DNA of 39,276 nt, from assembly GCA_964545925.1 (NCBI GenBank), contig CAZJHM010000003.1, positions 1-39,276 on the forward strand. Reading direction: 5' to 3'. This document shows positions 22,825 through 31,253 of the stretch, piece by piece. The notes beneath the pieces were generated by a model. The model searched no databases, had not been told where the DNA came from, and saw nothing but the letters and a program-made list of their open reading frames with translations. The stretch comes from CAZJHM01 sp964545925. Its GTDB lineage: Archaea; Iainarchaeota; Iainarchaeia; Iainarchaeales; CAZJHM01. Position 1 is the stretch's first letter; each line of letters begins with the position of its first letter. A program made the position numbers and the translations under genes.

Positions 22825-25800
22825 ATGAAATTAAAACTCTTATTTTTAATATTAATTCTAACAAATAGTTTGTGGGCTTTGGATTGTAAAGAAAAAAAGA
22901 ATTTGGATTTTTATGGAATTCCTGATTGTAAAGAATGTATAACAGAAGCAGAAAAATATTTGCAAAAAACAAAAGGGGATTTCTCAGAACTAGAAGAATA
23001 CAAAGTCCTTCTTTCTAAATCTTGGAAATCTTGTAATGAATTAAAAACAGAAATAAAAAATATTGATTGTGAAAATCTGATTATTGGAATTTTATTAGGA
23101 AACAACATATCTGCAATTTATGAAAAGCAGACAGAATGCATAGTTGCAACTTCTTTTTTAGTAAGTAAAATCTCAGAAATACTTAACAATAAAAATCTAA
23201 TATTAGAAATAGAAGGAATACAAGAAATAAAAGATACTGAAATGTTTGATTTTTATTCAGAAATAAATTATGAAAATTATTCAGTCTTAAATAAAAACAA
23301 AAACAATGGAATAGCAGAATATATTATAACAGGGGATGGATTTATTGCAGATAGTTTAGCAGCAAAAATAATCCAGAAAAATAGTTTGAATGAAATTTAT
23401 GAAAACAGCTGGAAATCAAAAATTGTCTATAATTTGGAAAAGGAACCAAGAATTGAAGTTAATTTAGAAAGATTTTTGTACAACTTACTTTATGTAATGC
23501 CTCCTTTATTAACTATATACTATGCACAAAAGAATTTTTCAGAAATAACACAAATGCAGGAATTTCTAAACTCAGATTTAACAAAATTACAAAAATCAAT
23601 CACAATTATAAATTCCCAGTCTGAAAGTGCAAATAGTTTATTTCTAGAAAGAATAAAAGAATATAATGAATCGTGGGAGAAATTGCAAGAAAAAAGAAAA
23701 AAACTAATGGATAACTTAAATACAAAAAAACAAAAAATAAAAGAATTAGAAAAAGAACTTTCTCAAGAAAAATATTATTATATAGACAAAGAATTTTTGG
23801 AAAAAAATTATGAAAAATTAGGAATTGAATTAAAATTAAGCATGGAAAACAATAGTTTGAATTCTTTTGCAGACATACCTGTAAAAACACAAGATATTTT
23901 GTTAAGTTTGGAATTTAAATCAGAAAAACTATTCTTAGATATTGTTTTGTTGGAAGAAATGAATCAAAAAGCAGACAAATATTTGGAAGAAATGAATCAA
24001 TTGAAAGAAGCATCAATGGATAAGATGAAAAAAGCTTGTGTGGAAAAAGCCAAAGAAAAAGAAAAAGAATATTCAAAAATAATTTTGAAATCAGATTATG
24101 CAGATAGCTTTGAAATATTAAAAACAAAAACAATTGCTGGAAATTTAGAAGCATGTTCGCAAATGCTTGTCTTAATAGAGGAAATTGATTCTGGAAATCA
24201 ATCTGAAAGCACAATGCACAAGAAATGTGTTGAGAAAATCAAAAAAATAATTGAAGAAAATAATCTTTCAGAATATTTGGAACTGACTGAAAAATCTGAA
24301 AAAAGTTTGCAGGAGTGTCTGAAAATTGAAGAAGAATTAGATTTTTCTCTCGGAACAGAAAATGAAGTATCTGAGATTGAAAAAATACAATTAGAAAACA
24401 AACTTCTTTATAATCAATATCTAAAATTATTGGATTTCTCATACCAAGACAACAGCAAAATACAAAAAGAATTTGAGAAAATAGAAGAGTTATTTTCAAA
24501 TAATATTTTTAAGTTGGAGAATTATTCAGAAAAAGAAGATATAAAAAAAGAAGTAGAGGAATTTAATGATATTATAAAAGATGCAATAAATGAAGCAGAA
24601 AAAAACAAATTTTGTGCAAGTTTGAGTCTTGAACCTTTATCTAAAACAGATTTTGTTTTGTCTTTTGAAGGCAAATTAGAGGAAGGGGAAATAAGTTGCA
24701 AAATAGATTTTGAGATAAATGAAATTGATTTTTTTGAACCTATAGAAAATGCAGAATATAAAGACGGGAAAATTTTTATAAAAAACAAAGCTTTGAATGG
24801 GAAGATAAGTTTTATTATAAATGCAGAAATTCCATACTCAGAACAGAAAAAACAAGAAGTATATGGAACAGGAGAAAATTCTCTTTTGAAAACAACAATT
24901 ATCTCAGAAAGTAATTTCCCGAGAATATTCAAATATGAGGGAAATATTGAAGCAGTATATATTAATGGAATATTACAACCAAAAAATAATAGTTTAGAAA
25001 TTATCTTGAAAAAAGGAAAAAATACAATTGAAATTTATGAAAAAGTTGATTTTGTTGAAAGAAAAAAAGAAATAAAAGAAATAACAAATATAAGCAGTCT
25101 GTTTTCTGAAATTACATACATATATACAATTACAAACAAAAGCCAATATAGTGTAAAAGAAATATTGAGTTTTGGAGAAGAAGCAGAAATAAAAGATAGT
25201 CAAGGAAAAGAATACAAAAATAATCAGGAAATTACTCTTGGGGCTTTTGAAACGAAAATTTTTGTGATTAAAGAAAAAAAGATTCTTGAAACAGAATGGC
25301 CTTATTACAAAGCAGAGGTAAAAGCAAAAATATTAGAATATTCTCCATCAAACAAAGATTCTTTGATAGAAGAAATTAATAAAATGGAATTTTCAGAGGC
25401 AAATTATCTAAAGTTAAATGAAATTGAAAATTCATTGAAAAAAGAGGAGCAAAAAACAGATTATAAGGAAAAAATTGAGGAATTAAAGAAATCTCCAGTT
25501 CAGACAGCAAAATATATTGAACTTTTAAGTGAGGCTGAAAAAGAGCTGGAAAAAGGAAATACAGAAAAAACAAAAGAGAAAATAGAGGAAATGCAAATAA
25601 TAATTGCAAAAGAAATTGCAAAAAAGAAAGCAGAATTAGAAGGAAAGTTATCAGAAATAAAACAAGCAGAAGAAAAAGACAGATTATATGCTGAATTTTA
25701 TTCAATTGATTTTGAAGGTGTAGAGGCATTGGAAAAAATGGAACAATTAAGAACAGAAATTGAATTTTCAAATAAAGATTATGCAAGTAAAATCGTAGAA

Positions 25801-26415
25801 GAAATAAACTTGTTGGAAAAAGAACTAAAAGAAACAAAAGAAAAAGCTGAGAAAATAGCAATAAGTATAGGGGAAGTAAAAAAAGCAAATCCTCAAACAG
25901 TTCTTCCTGTGCAACAAAAAGATATAGAAACTATTGGAAAAAATGCAGAAAAAATACTTGGAAATAAAGAGTTTATAAAGAAAAGTCAGATTGAAAGAGA
26001 AATTGAACTAAAAAATAATGATGAGGCAAACAAAATTGCTGATTCACTCTATGCCCAAATTGAAAAAGACAAAAAAGAATCTGAAAAACTAAAGATAGAT
26101 TTAGAAACAGCAGAAGAATTGATAAAAACAAGAGCAATAGAAGTCTATAATGTTTTTGTGGGAAAACAAGATGAATTAAAAGATAAAAATGTCTTAGAAA
26201 AGGCTAAAGAAGCAATTGAACAAGGCAATTATACAAAAGCTTTAGGTTATCTCTCATTAGGAGAAGTGCAAGAAAGAACAATGGATTGGTTCTCAGTTCT
26301 TTTACCTTTAGTCGGAGTAGCTGGTTTTGGAACTTATTTTTTTATGGTAAAAAAACCAAAAAAAGAAAAAGAAATATATGAAATACCTGATACAGAACTA
26401 ACAAGAGAAAACTAA
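22825..26415 (+). CDS. Giant exported coiled-coil protein with C-terminal membrane anchor
   Basis: A 1196-residue protein of unknown family. A signal peptide (1-18, KLLFLILILTNSLWA) is followed by a cysteine-containing N-terminal part (C21, DCKECI) and long helical regions rich in K and E, with coiled-coil character at about 280-325 (KRKKLMDNLNTKKQKIKELE) and again at about 900-1050. Between them, near 600-800, are beta-rich segments. A membrane segment near the end (VLLPLVGVAGFGTYFFMV) and a short charged cytoplasmic tail complete it. A TATA-like GTATTTAAATTT (22795-22806) lies 24 bases before the ATG. The architecture suggests a long surface stalk, possibly for cell contact; that role is inference. 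No homologue can be named. Confidence 0.85.
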   Translation: MKLKLLFLILILTNSLWALDCKEKKNLDFYGIPDCKECITEAEKYLQKTKGDFSELEEYKVLLSKSWKSCNELKTEIKNIDCENLIIGILLGNNISAIYEKQTECIVATSFLVSKISEILNNKNLILEIEGIQEIKDTEMFDFYSEINYENYSVLNKNKNNGIAEYIITGDGFIADSLAAKIIQKNSLNEIYENSWKSKIVYNLEKEPRIEVNLERFLYNLLYVMPPLLTIYYAQKNFSEITQMQEFLNSDLTKLQKSITIINSQSESANSLFLERIKEYNESWEKLQEKRKKLMDNLNTKKQKIKELEKELSQEKYYYIDKEFLEKNYEKLGIELKLSMENNSLNSFADIPVKTQDILLSLEFKSEKLFLDIVLLEEMNQKADKYLEEMNQLKEASMDKMKKACVEKAKEKEKEYSKIILKSDYADSFEILKTKTIAGNLEACSQMLVLIEEIDSGNQSESTMHKKCVEKIKKIIEENNLSEYLELTEKSEKSLQECLKIEEELDFSLGTENEVSEIEKIQLENKLLYNQYLKLLDFSYQDNSKIQKEFEKIEELFSNNIFKLENYSEKEDIKKEVEEFNDIIKDAINEAEKNKFCASLSLEPLSKTDFVLSFEGKLEEGEISCKIDFEINEIDFFEPIENAEYKDGKIFIKNKALNGKISFIINAEIPYSEQKKQEVYGTGENSLLKTTIISESNFPRIFKYEGNIEAVYINGILQPKNNSLEIILKKGKNTIEIYEKVDFVERKKEIKEITNISSLFSEITYIYTITNKSQYSVKEILSFGEEAEIKDSQGKEYKNNQEITLGAFETKIFVIKEKKILETEWPYYKAEVKAKILEYSPSNKDSLIEEINKMEFSEANYLKLNEIENSLKKEEQKTDYKEKIEELKKSPVQTAKYIELLSEAEKELEKGNTEKTKEKIEEMQIIIAKEIAKKKAELEGKLSEIKQAEEKDRLYAEFYSIDFEGVEALEKMEQLRTEIEFSNKDYASKIVEEINLLEKELKETKEKAEKIAISIGEVKKANPQTVLPVQQKDIETIGKNAEKILGNKEFIKKSQIEREIELKNNDEANKIADSLYAQIEKDKKESEKLKIDLETAEELIKTRAIEVYNVFVGKQDELKDKNVLEKAKEAIEQGNYTKALGYLSLGEVQERTMDWFSVLLPLVGVAGFGTYFFMVKKPKKEKEIYEIPDTELTREN

Positions 26416-26568
26416 CCAATACATAGATTTTAAAAAATTAAATATTATTTATAATATGAACAAAAAAGCATTAATAAAAGAATATCATAAAAAAACTATA
26501 ATTTAGATAAAGAAGTGTAGAAGAAATGGAAAATACAAGTATTGAGTCAAATAAACTTATAGAATAAT
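26416..26568. other. Intergenic region, no convincing gene
   Basis: About 150 AT-rich bases between convergent genes. They contain two very short frames on the plus strand (16 codons from ATG 26457, and 13 codons near 26526) separated by a stop. These could be a decayed gene or chance. T-rich stretches on both strands may serve termination. Confidence 0.4.
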
Positions 26569-27666
26569 TTAACTTTTCATTATATAGAAATAAGCTCCTA
26601 AAGCTAAAAGAGCTCCTAATCCTAAAAGAAGGAAAACAAATGTATTGTCTGATTTATCTTCCTCTAAAAAGATTGCTGGACAAGTTTTCTTGTCTCCTTC
26701 CACCTGCATATATATGTCTTTAGCAATATTTGAAACAGGAATTGCTTTTTCAGACAAGGAAGGCACACTTACAGAAGAGCTTGTAGAATCATAATTAAGA
26801 ATAAAAGAAACTGTTTCTTGAGAATTATTGAATATAACTACTTTACTAGTATCAGGATGGAAATAACAATCTAAATAATCCAAAGAACTAGTTGCAACAA
26901 CCTGTAAAGGAAACAAAGAAGAAACCTGTCTATCAAATATATCTGTATATTCTATACTAACAGGAGGCAAAGAAAAGGTTTCTGGTTTTAGAAGTTTAAT
27001 AAAAATTGGAAAAGATATAGACTCTCCGGCAGCCAAAGAACTGGAAAAAGAAGGAGGGGAAAGAAATCTGAAAATTTCTTTGTTTTCAACAAATTCCTCA
27101 ATCAAAGGAGTTCTTACATAATTGAATTTAATATTTGCAGAAGAACTACCTGAATTAAAAACATTTACTATAATTTTTATCTCATCTCCTACTTTTGCAT
27201 TTCTATATTTGGAATAATCATCAAAATAAACATCTATATCTGAACGCTTAATAACAGGAAGTTTGCCTTGGTAAAAATATGAGTTAGAAAGAAGTTTGGT
27301 TTTTTTGTTTAATTCATCATTAAAAAGACATAGTTTCAAAGTATTAATACCTGAAGAAAGACAATCTGAAGAAATCCATGTTAGAGTTTGCCCAGTATAT
27401 CCATCTATAGAAAGGAAACTTTCTGTTTGCAAAACACAAGAATCAATTGAAGAGAAAAAAACATCTTTATTATCTCTTAAAGGAAAAAATTCCAAATTAG
27501 ATACAAAAACAAAATATTCCCCAGAAGAAAGAGAAGGGTTATTAAAGACTATTTCTGTACATTCCTCAAAACTTATGTCTGAATATCCCATATCTTCAAG
27601 AGAATAGTTTGCAAAACAAACACCTAAAAGAAAACTAATTCCCAGAAGAAATCCTATGTATTTCAT
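26569..27666 (-). CDS. Exported, membrane-anchored beta-rich protein
   Basis: A 365-residue protein of unknown function. A signal peptide (1-19, YIGFLLGISFLLGVCFA) leads into an extracellular region of beta strands. The part around 150-260 resembles CARDB/APHP-type adhesion domains (VGDEIKIIVNVFNSGSSSAN, LAAGESISFPIFIKLL). A C-terminal membrane helix (VFLLLGLGALLALGAYFYI) is followed by only a short tail. It has the same build as the other two surface proteins in the window. Its start lies 32 bases inside the upstream AK6 gene on the same strand, so the two overlap and are probably cotranscribed. Confidence 0.82.
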   Translation of the reverse strand: MKYIGFLLGISFLLGVCFANYSLEDMGYSDISFEECTEIVFNNPSLSSGEYFVFVSNLEFFPLRDNKDVFFSSIDSCVLQTESFLSIDGYTGQTLTWISSDCLSSGINTLKLCLFNDELNKKTKLLSNSYFYQGKLPVIKRSDIDVYFDDYSKYRNAKVGDEIKIIVNVFNSGSSSANIKFNYVRTPLIEEFVENKEIFRFLSPPSFSSSLAAGESISFPIFIKLLKPETFSLPPVSIEYTDIFDRQVSSLFPLQVVATSSLDYLDCYFHPDTSKVVIFNNSQETVSFILNYDSTSSSVSVPSLSEKAIPVSNIAKDIYMQVEGDKKTCPAIFLEEDKSDNTFVFLLLGLGALLALGAYFYIMKS

Positions 27667-28129
27667 AAATTATCTTCTCCTTTGTTCTACTTAAATCTTT
27701 GCTGTTATCAATTTCAATAATCTTTTCCTTAGAATAATTCCTTAAAGCATGTTTTTTACAGTAATCTATTCCCTCACAAAAAACATTATCTTGGATTTTT
27801 AAAGGCGAGTAATTCCTTGCCTCTAAACGCATAAGAAGTATTTCAGGTTCAACCTTTAGAATAATAACCAAATCCAAAGGAATTTTTGTTTCACAAAGAA
27901 TGTGCCCCTCTAAAAGAATATTTTTCTTTTTCTTAAGAAAAGAAGAAAGTTTCTTCTGCAAAACTTTCACATCTATAACTAATTCATTTTCTTTTTCATC
28001 ATATCTGCCAATCCCAGAAGACAAAGCAAAGGATTTTTCATTCAAGTATTCATATTTAAGTTTTTTTGCAATATCTTGGGCAAGTGTTGTTTTTCCTGTT
28101 CCTGGGCTTCCTGTTATCAAAATATGCAT
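27635..28129 (-). CDS. AK6/Fap7-type nucleoside monophosphate kinase
   Basis: A P-loop kinase of about 164 residues. The Walker A motif is ILITGSPGTGKTTLAQ at the very N-terminus. EGHILCE and DLVIILKVEPEILLMRLEAR are the nucleotide-binding and lid-adjacent segments, and YSPLKIQDNVFCEGIDYC is the helical end, as in archaeal AK6 homologues. These enzymes phosphorylate AMP and, in eukaryotes, act in small-subunit ribosome maturation. I start at ATG 28129 (MHILITG), preceded by GGGAG; an ATG five codons earlier is possible. A TATA-like TTTAAATATAATTTG lies about 28 bases upstream of 28129. The 3' end overlaps the exported protein gene by 32 bases. Confidence 0.9.
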   Translation of the reverse strand: MHILITGSPGTGKTTLAQDIAKKLKYEYLNEKSFALSSGIGRYDEKENELVIDVKVLQKKLSSFLKKKKNILLEGHILCETKIPLDLVIILKVEPEILLMRLEARNYSPLKIQDNVFCEGIDYCKKHALRNYSKEKIIEIDNSKDLSRTKEKIIYEIHRISSGN

Positions 28130-28212
28130 ATTCTCCCTTTTCAAAATCTCAAATTATATTTAAATCTAAAAATTTCTGAAATATAAATATTTAAAGATAA
28201 AGAATAGAATGC

Positions 28213-28392
28213 AATAAAAACCTTTTTAATGGGTAGAATGAGGGGGTTCCTTAAAGCCTTTGTAGAATGCCAGCTTTTCCTTGGAAACTGAAGTTCCCCC
28301 TCTTTCTAAAATCTTGCAAAACAAAGATGCCTTTGTATTATTTAGGCTCCTTATAGTGTTAAAGGTTTGAGACATCTTGTTACCTCGCAAGA
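28213..28392 (-). ncRNA. Candidate structured RNA with its own promoter
   Basis: A segment of about 40% G+C between AK6 and aCPSF1, clearly above its surroundings. On the minus strand it folds into nested stems: 28387-28392 with 28312-28317 (TCTTGC/GCAAGA), 28373-28380 with 28321-28329 (ACAAGATG/CATCTTTGT, one bulge), and 28296-28307 with 28235-28246 (eleven of twelve positions, GAGGGGG/CCCCCTC core), the last enclosing CAGTTTC/GAAA-AG-CTG at 28271-28290. A good TATA box lies just upstream and a T-run (28213-28222) follows. It does not match SRP RNA, RNase P RNA or tRNA motifs I know. A 49-codon reading frame in the same place is the alternative. Confidence 0.45.
28226..28375 (-). CDS. Possible 49-residue protein overlapping the structured segment
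   Basis: ATG at 28375 to TAA at 28226-28228, preceded by GAGGTAA at 28380-28386 with suitable spacing and by a TATA box at 28407-28418. The product starts MSQTFNTIRSLNNTKASLFC and ends GFKEPPHSTH. It matches no family I recognise. Codon use argues against it: AAG is preferred over AAA, and GGG, CCC, CTG and AGG occur, unlike neighbouring genes. The signals for initiation are, however, better than for many accepted genes here. It could be a leader peptide, a transferred small gene, or chance within an RNA gene. Confidence 0.35.
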   Translation of the reverse strand: MSQTFNTIRSLNNTKASLFCKILERGGTSVSKEKLAFYKGFKEPPHSTH

Positions 28393-28406
28393 AAAAAAGG
28401 AAATTT

Positions 28407-28418
28407 CTATTTATAAAG
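28407..28418 (-). promoter_or_regulatory. Strong TATA box for the 28 kb small gene or RNA
   Basis: CTTTATAAATAG on the minus strand, close to the archaeal TATA consensus. A start about 26 bases downstream falls at about 28387, just ahead of GAGGTAA and at the first base of the outer stem. Confidence 0.6.
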
Positions 28419-28429
28419 ATTTGCCCGAA

Positions 28430-28624
28430 AAATGCCAGAAAAACAGGTTTTTTTTATGTAGTTCTAAAATAGTTTTTCTGTTAAAGAAAAAGGGAGAAGA
28501 AAAGAAAAAATAGTGAAAAAATCAGTTTATGTAGAAGAAGAAAAAAAGAGATAAAGAAAAAAAGTTAGGGAAAAATATTATGTAGACGAGTGAAAAAACA
28601 AGAAAAAAATACTAAAATAAAAAC
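28430..28624 (-). terminator. Pyrimidine-rich tail after aCPSF1 with three CTACATAA copies
   Basis: Directly downstream of the aCPSF1 stop, the minus strand is nearly all T and C for about 170 bases, with several runs of five to eight T. The octamer CTACATAA occurs three times (plus-strand coordinates 28455-28462, 28528-28535, 28579-28586). Archaeal transcripts end at U-rich tracts, and aCPSF1 itself recognises them, so this is a likely multi-site terminator of the psmB-aCPSF1 transcript. The repeated octamer is unexplained. Confidence 0.5.
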
Positions 28625-30517
28625 TTACATTAAACGAATAGCTTCTAAATTTTCAGGAATTTTAACTGAAACATTAAAGCGAGAAGAAAGGAAAGAACCA
28701 AATTCTTCTAATTTTCCTTGCTCTCCGTGATCTAAAATAATCTGGCGAGGACGAGGTTTCAACCCATTTAAATAAGCAAGTAATTGTTTTCTATCACTAT
28801 GTCCTGAAAATCCTAATGCTGTTTCAATTCTCATCTTAACATCAAGCATTTTTGTCTTACCATTAGAAACAATTGGAATTCTTCTAACTCCTTTTTGCAA
28901 TTTTCTTCCTAAAGAACCTTCTGCTTGATAACCAACAATCAAAAGAGTGTTTTTCTCATCTTCAGCCATTCTGTAAAAATAATCTAAAGAAGAACCTCCT
29001 GTTAACATTCCACTTGAAGCAATTATTATTGCTCTTCCTTTTTCTAAAATTTCAGCTCTGTTTTTTGGAACTTCTTTAAACAAATCAGAAGTAAAAGGAC
29101 TATCATTTTGCAAAACTCTTCTTCTTATACTGTCTCTTAAAAATTCAGGATATGCTGTATGAATTGCAGATGCTTCTTTTGTCATTCCATCTACATATAC
29201 ATTTACATCTGCTGGAAGAAGATTTTGTTTATAAAAATTTTCTAAAACAAGCATCATTTCTTGTGAACGTCCAACTGCAAAGGCAGGTATAAGCACATTT
29301 CCTCCTCTTGAAATAGTATCATTTATTATCTGCAATAATCTTTCTTCTGAATCCATTCTATTTGGACTCATATCTGCTTTTCCAGAAGTTGTTCCTTCTA
29401 AAATTAAAGTTTCCAAACGAGGATAATTAAGTTCTATATTGTTAAATAAACGAGTAAATCCAAACTTAAAATCAGATGAATAAAGAAGATTATGTGAGCC
29501 CCCTGCTATATTGAAATGAACAGAAGCAGCTCCTAAGATATGTGCTGAATTATAAAAAGCCATTCTTAAATCAGGGGCAATATCAGTTACTTCTCCATAA
29601 TCGCGAGGTATACAATGAAGAACTGTTTTTTTAACATCTGCTTCTTTGTAAGGAGCTTCTTTGTCTTTTTCCATTAGATTGATATAATCAAATTGCATTA
29701 AAGCCATTAATTCTCTTGTTGGTTCAGTACAATAAACAGGCCCTTGATACCCCATTCTAATCAAATAAGGTAGAAATCCATGATGGTCTAAATGAGCATG
29801 ACTAATAACAACAGCATCTAATTCTGTTAAAGGAATTTTTAAACTTCCTAAATATGGGAAAGGATCATCATTTGAAGCAGGGTCTATTCCACAATCAACA
29901 AGAACTCTTGTATGTCTTGTTTCTAAAATAAAAGATGAACGTCCAACTTGGGAAAACCCTCCCAAAGCAGTCATTCTTGCCCAATCAGTTGGGCGAACTT
30001 GTATTTCTCTATATAATTTACGAGCTGTTTCTTTTAGAATTTGTTTTCTTTCTTTACTATGTTTATGCAAATAATATCTTATTCCTGTAAGTGTTTTTGA
30101 ATCCTGAGTAGGGGCTCTTATTATTTTAGGAGTCCATCCTGTTTCAACAATTATTCTCTTGCTTGTTTCTCCTCCTTTACCTATAACTAATCCTGGTTTA
30201 AGAGCTTCCAAAACAACCTCAGAAAAAGAATCATTAAAATAAACTCTTTTTAATCCTGCATCCTCTGGTAAAAGAGCTCTGATTTTTTCCTCAGCTTCAA
30301 CATTATCTAAATTAAGGCTTTTGTCTGTCCTTACATTTATTCTCTTTTTTAATTCTTTAGCTAAATTAGAAACTGTGTTATTTCCTCCATTAAAAAAATA
30401 CTCAGGTTTTTCAGTATAGACAGATATCTCTGGCCCTTCAAATTCAATCTTAGTTATTTTTCCTTGTTCCGGAACTAGTTCATGTATTTTATTCTTAATT
30501 TCTTCCATTATATCCAA
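28625..30517 (-). CDS. KH-domain beta-CASP ribonuclease, transcription termination factor aCPSF1/FttA
   Basis: A 630-residue archaeal CPSF1 homologue, the endonuclease that cleaves nascent RNA at U-rich sites and terminates transcription. Two N-terminal KH-type domains (about 1-145, with GLVIGKGGETSKRI as the KH loop) are followed by a metallo-beta-lactamase core with the zinc signature SHAHLDHHG and a beta-CASP insertion (IPAFAVGRSQEMM). The later motifs are IIIASSGMLTGG, LGFSGHSDRKQL and ILDHGEQ. The first in-frame start is TTG at 30517, six bases after AAGGTG (30524-30529), which suits initiation; ATG at 30508 is the alternative, with poor spacing. It follows the proteasome beta gene by 24 bases in one operon. 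Confidence 0.96.
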   Translation of the reverse strand: MDIMEEIKNKIHELVPEQGKITKIEFEGPEISVYTEKPEYFFNGGNNTVSNLAKELKKRINVRTDKSLNLDNVEAEEKIRALLPEDAGLKRVYFNDSFSEVVLEALKPGLVIGKGGETSKRIIVETGWTPKIIRAPTQDSKTLTGIRYYLHKHSKERKQILKETARKLYREIQVRPTDWARMTALGGFSQVGRSSFILETRHTRVLVDCGIDPASNDDPFPYLGSLKIPLTELDAVVISHAHLDHHGFLPYLIRMGYQGPVYCTEPTRELMALMQFDYINLMEKDKEAPYKEADVKKTVLHCIPRDYGEVTDIAPDLRMAFYNSAHILGAASVHFNIAGGSHNLLYSSDFKFGFTRLFNNIELNYPRLETLILEGTTSGKADMSPNRMDSEERLLQIINDTISRGGNVLIPAFAVGRSQEMMLVLENFYKQNLLPADVNVYVDGMTKEASAIHTAYPEFLRDSIRRRVLQNDSPFTSDLFKEVPKNRAEILEKGRAIIIASSGMLTGGSSLDYFYRMAEDEKNTLLIVGYQAEGSLGRKLQKGVRRIPIVSNGKTKMLDVKMRIETALGFSGHSDRKQLLAYLNGLKPRPRQIILDHGEQGKLEEFGSFLSSRFNVSVKIPENLEAIRLM

Positions 30518-30541
30518 TTATAGCACCTTGTTAAGGTAAGC

Positions 30542-31165
30542 TCATCCAAAAATAGATGCAATCTCTTTTTCATCAAGATTTTTTTCTGTGAGCCCATTTT
30601 TTGTTAGAATCATTGTAGAGACTCCTATGCCTCCACTATAAATATCTCTTTTTTTACTTGCAAGAACTGCTTTAACTGCTAAATTAATTGCTTCTTTTTG
30701 ATTCATTCCTTCTTTATACTCATTATCAAGAACTGTCATTGCAAAAGTTGTGCCTGAACCATTAACTGAATATTTCTTTCTTTCAATAACTGAACCATAA
30801 CCTTCAACTTCATATAATTGAGGTTCTCCAACATATCCTCCAACAATAAATTGAACTGAATAAGGATAATATCTATTTGAAATAAAAACATTTGAAAGCA
30901 TATTTACCATTGCTTTTGGAGTCATCTGAGAATTTCTTTCTAACTCATATATTTTTGAATGTCCTTTTAAAAAACGAATAATTGCTTGTATATCTCCAAC
31001 TGAACCAGCATTTGCTAAACCAACATAATCACTTACTTTATGTAATTTTAAAGTTTCATCATCATAAACCATATGTCCAAAACTTGTCTGCTTGTCCGCA
31101 GCTAAAACTAAACCATCTTTAAAAACTAATCCTAAAGTTGTTGTTCCTGTCTTTATTTCGTTCAT
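30542..31165 (-). CDS. psmB: 20S proteasome beta subunit
   Basis: The 207-residue proteolytic subunit of the archaeal proteasome. A seven-residue propeptide (MNEIKTG) precedes the nucleophile T8. Counted from that threonine, D17 (LAAD) and K33 (LKLHK) fall exactly where the catalytic residues should be, and NGSGTTFAMTVLD supplies the conserved S-G-x. IYSGGIGVSTMILTKNG is the typical C-terminal strand. AAGGGG lies five bases before the ATG, and a TATA-like stretch is at about 31192-31205. It forms an operon with aCPSF1, tying protein turnover to transcription termination. No alpha subunit is in the window. Confidence 0.96.
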   Translation of the reverse strand: MNEIKTGTTTLGLVFKDGLVLAADKQTSFGHMVYDDETLKLHKVSDYVGLANAGSVGDIQAIIRFLKGHSKIYELERNSQMTPKAMVNMLSNVFISNRYYPYSVQFIVGGYVGEPQLYEVEGYGSVIERKKYSVNGSGTTFAMTVLDNEYKEGMNQKEAINLAVKAVLASKKRDIYSGGIGVSTMILTKNGLTEKNLDEKEIASIFG

Positions 31166-31253
31166 TAAAACCCCTTAAAGTAGATTACTAATTTTGGATT
31201 AAAAACCTTTTTAAAAGAATCTCTTGTCTATTTTTTGGTAAAAAAAGAAGAAA

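Noticed and set aside
26457..26568. Two tiny plus-strand frames that could be a gene remnant
   Set aside because: Sixteen and thirteen codons only, no recognisable similarity; not distinguishable from chance in AT-rich DNA.
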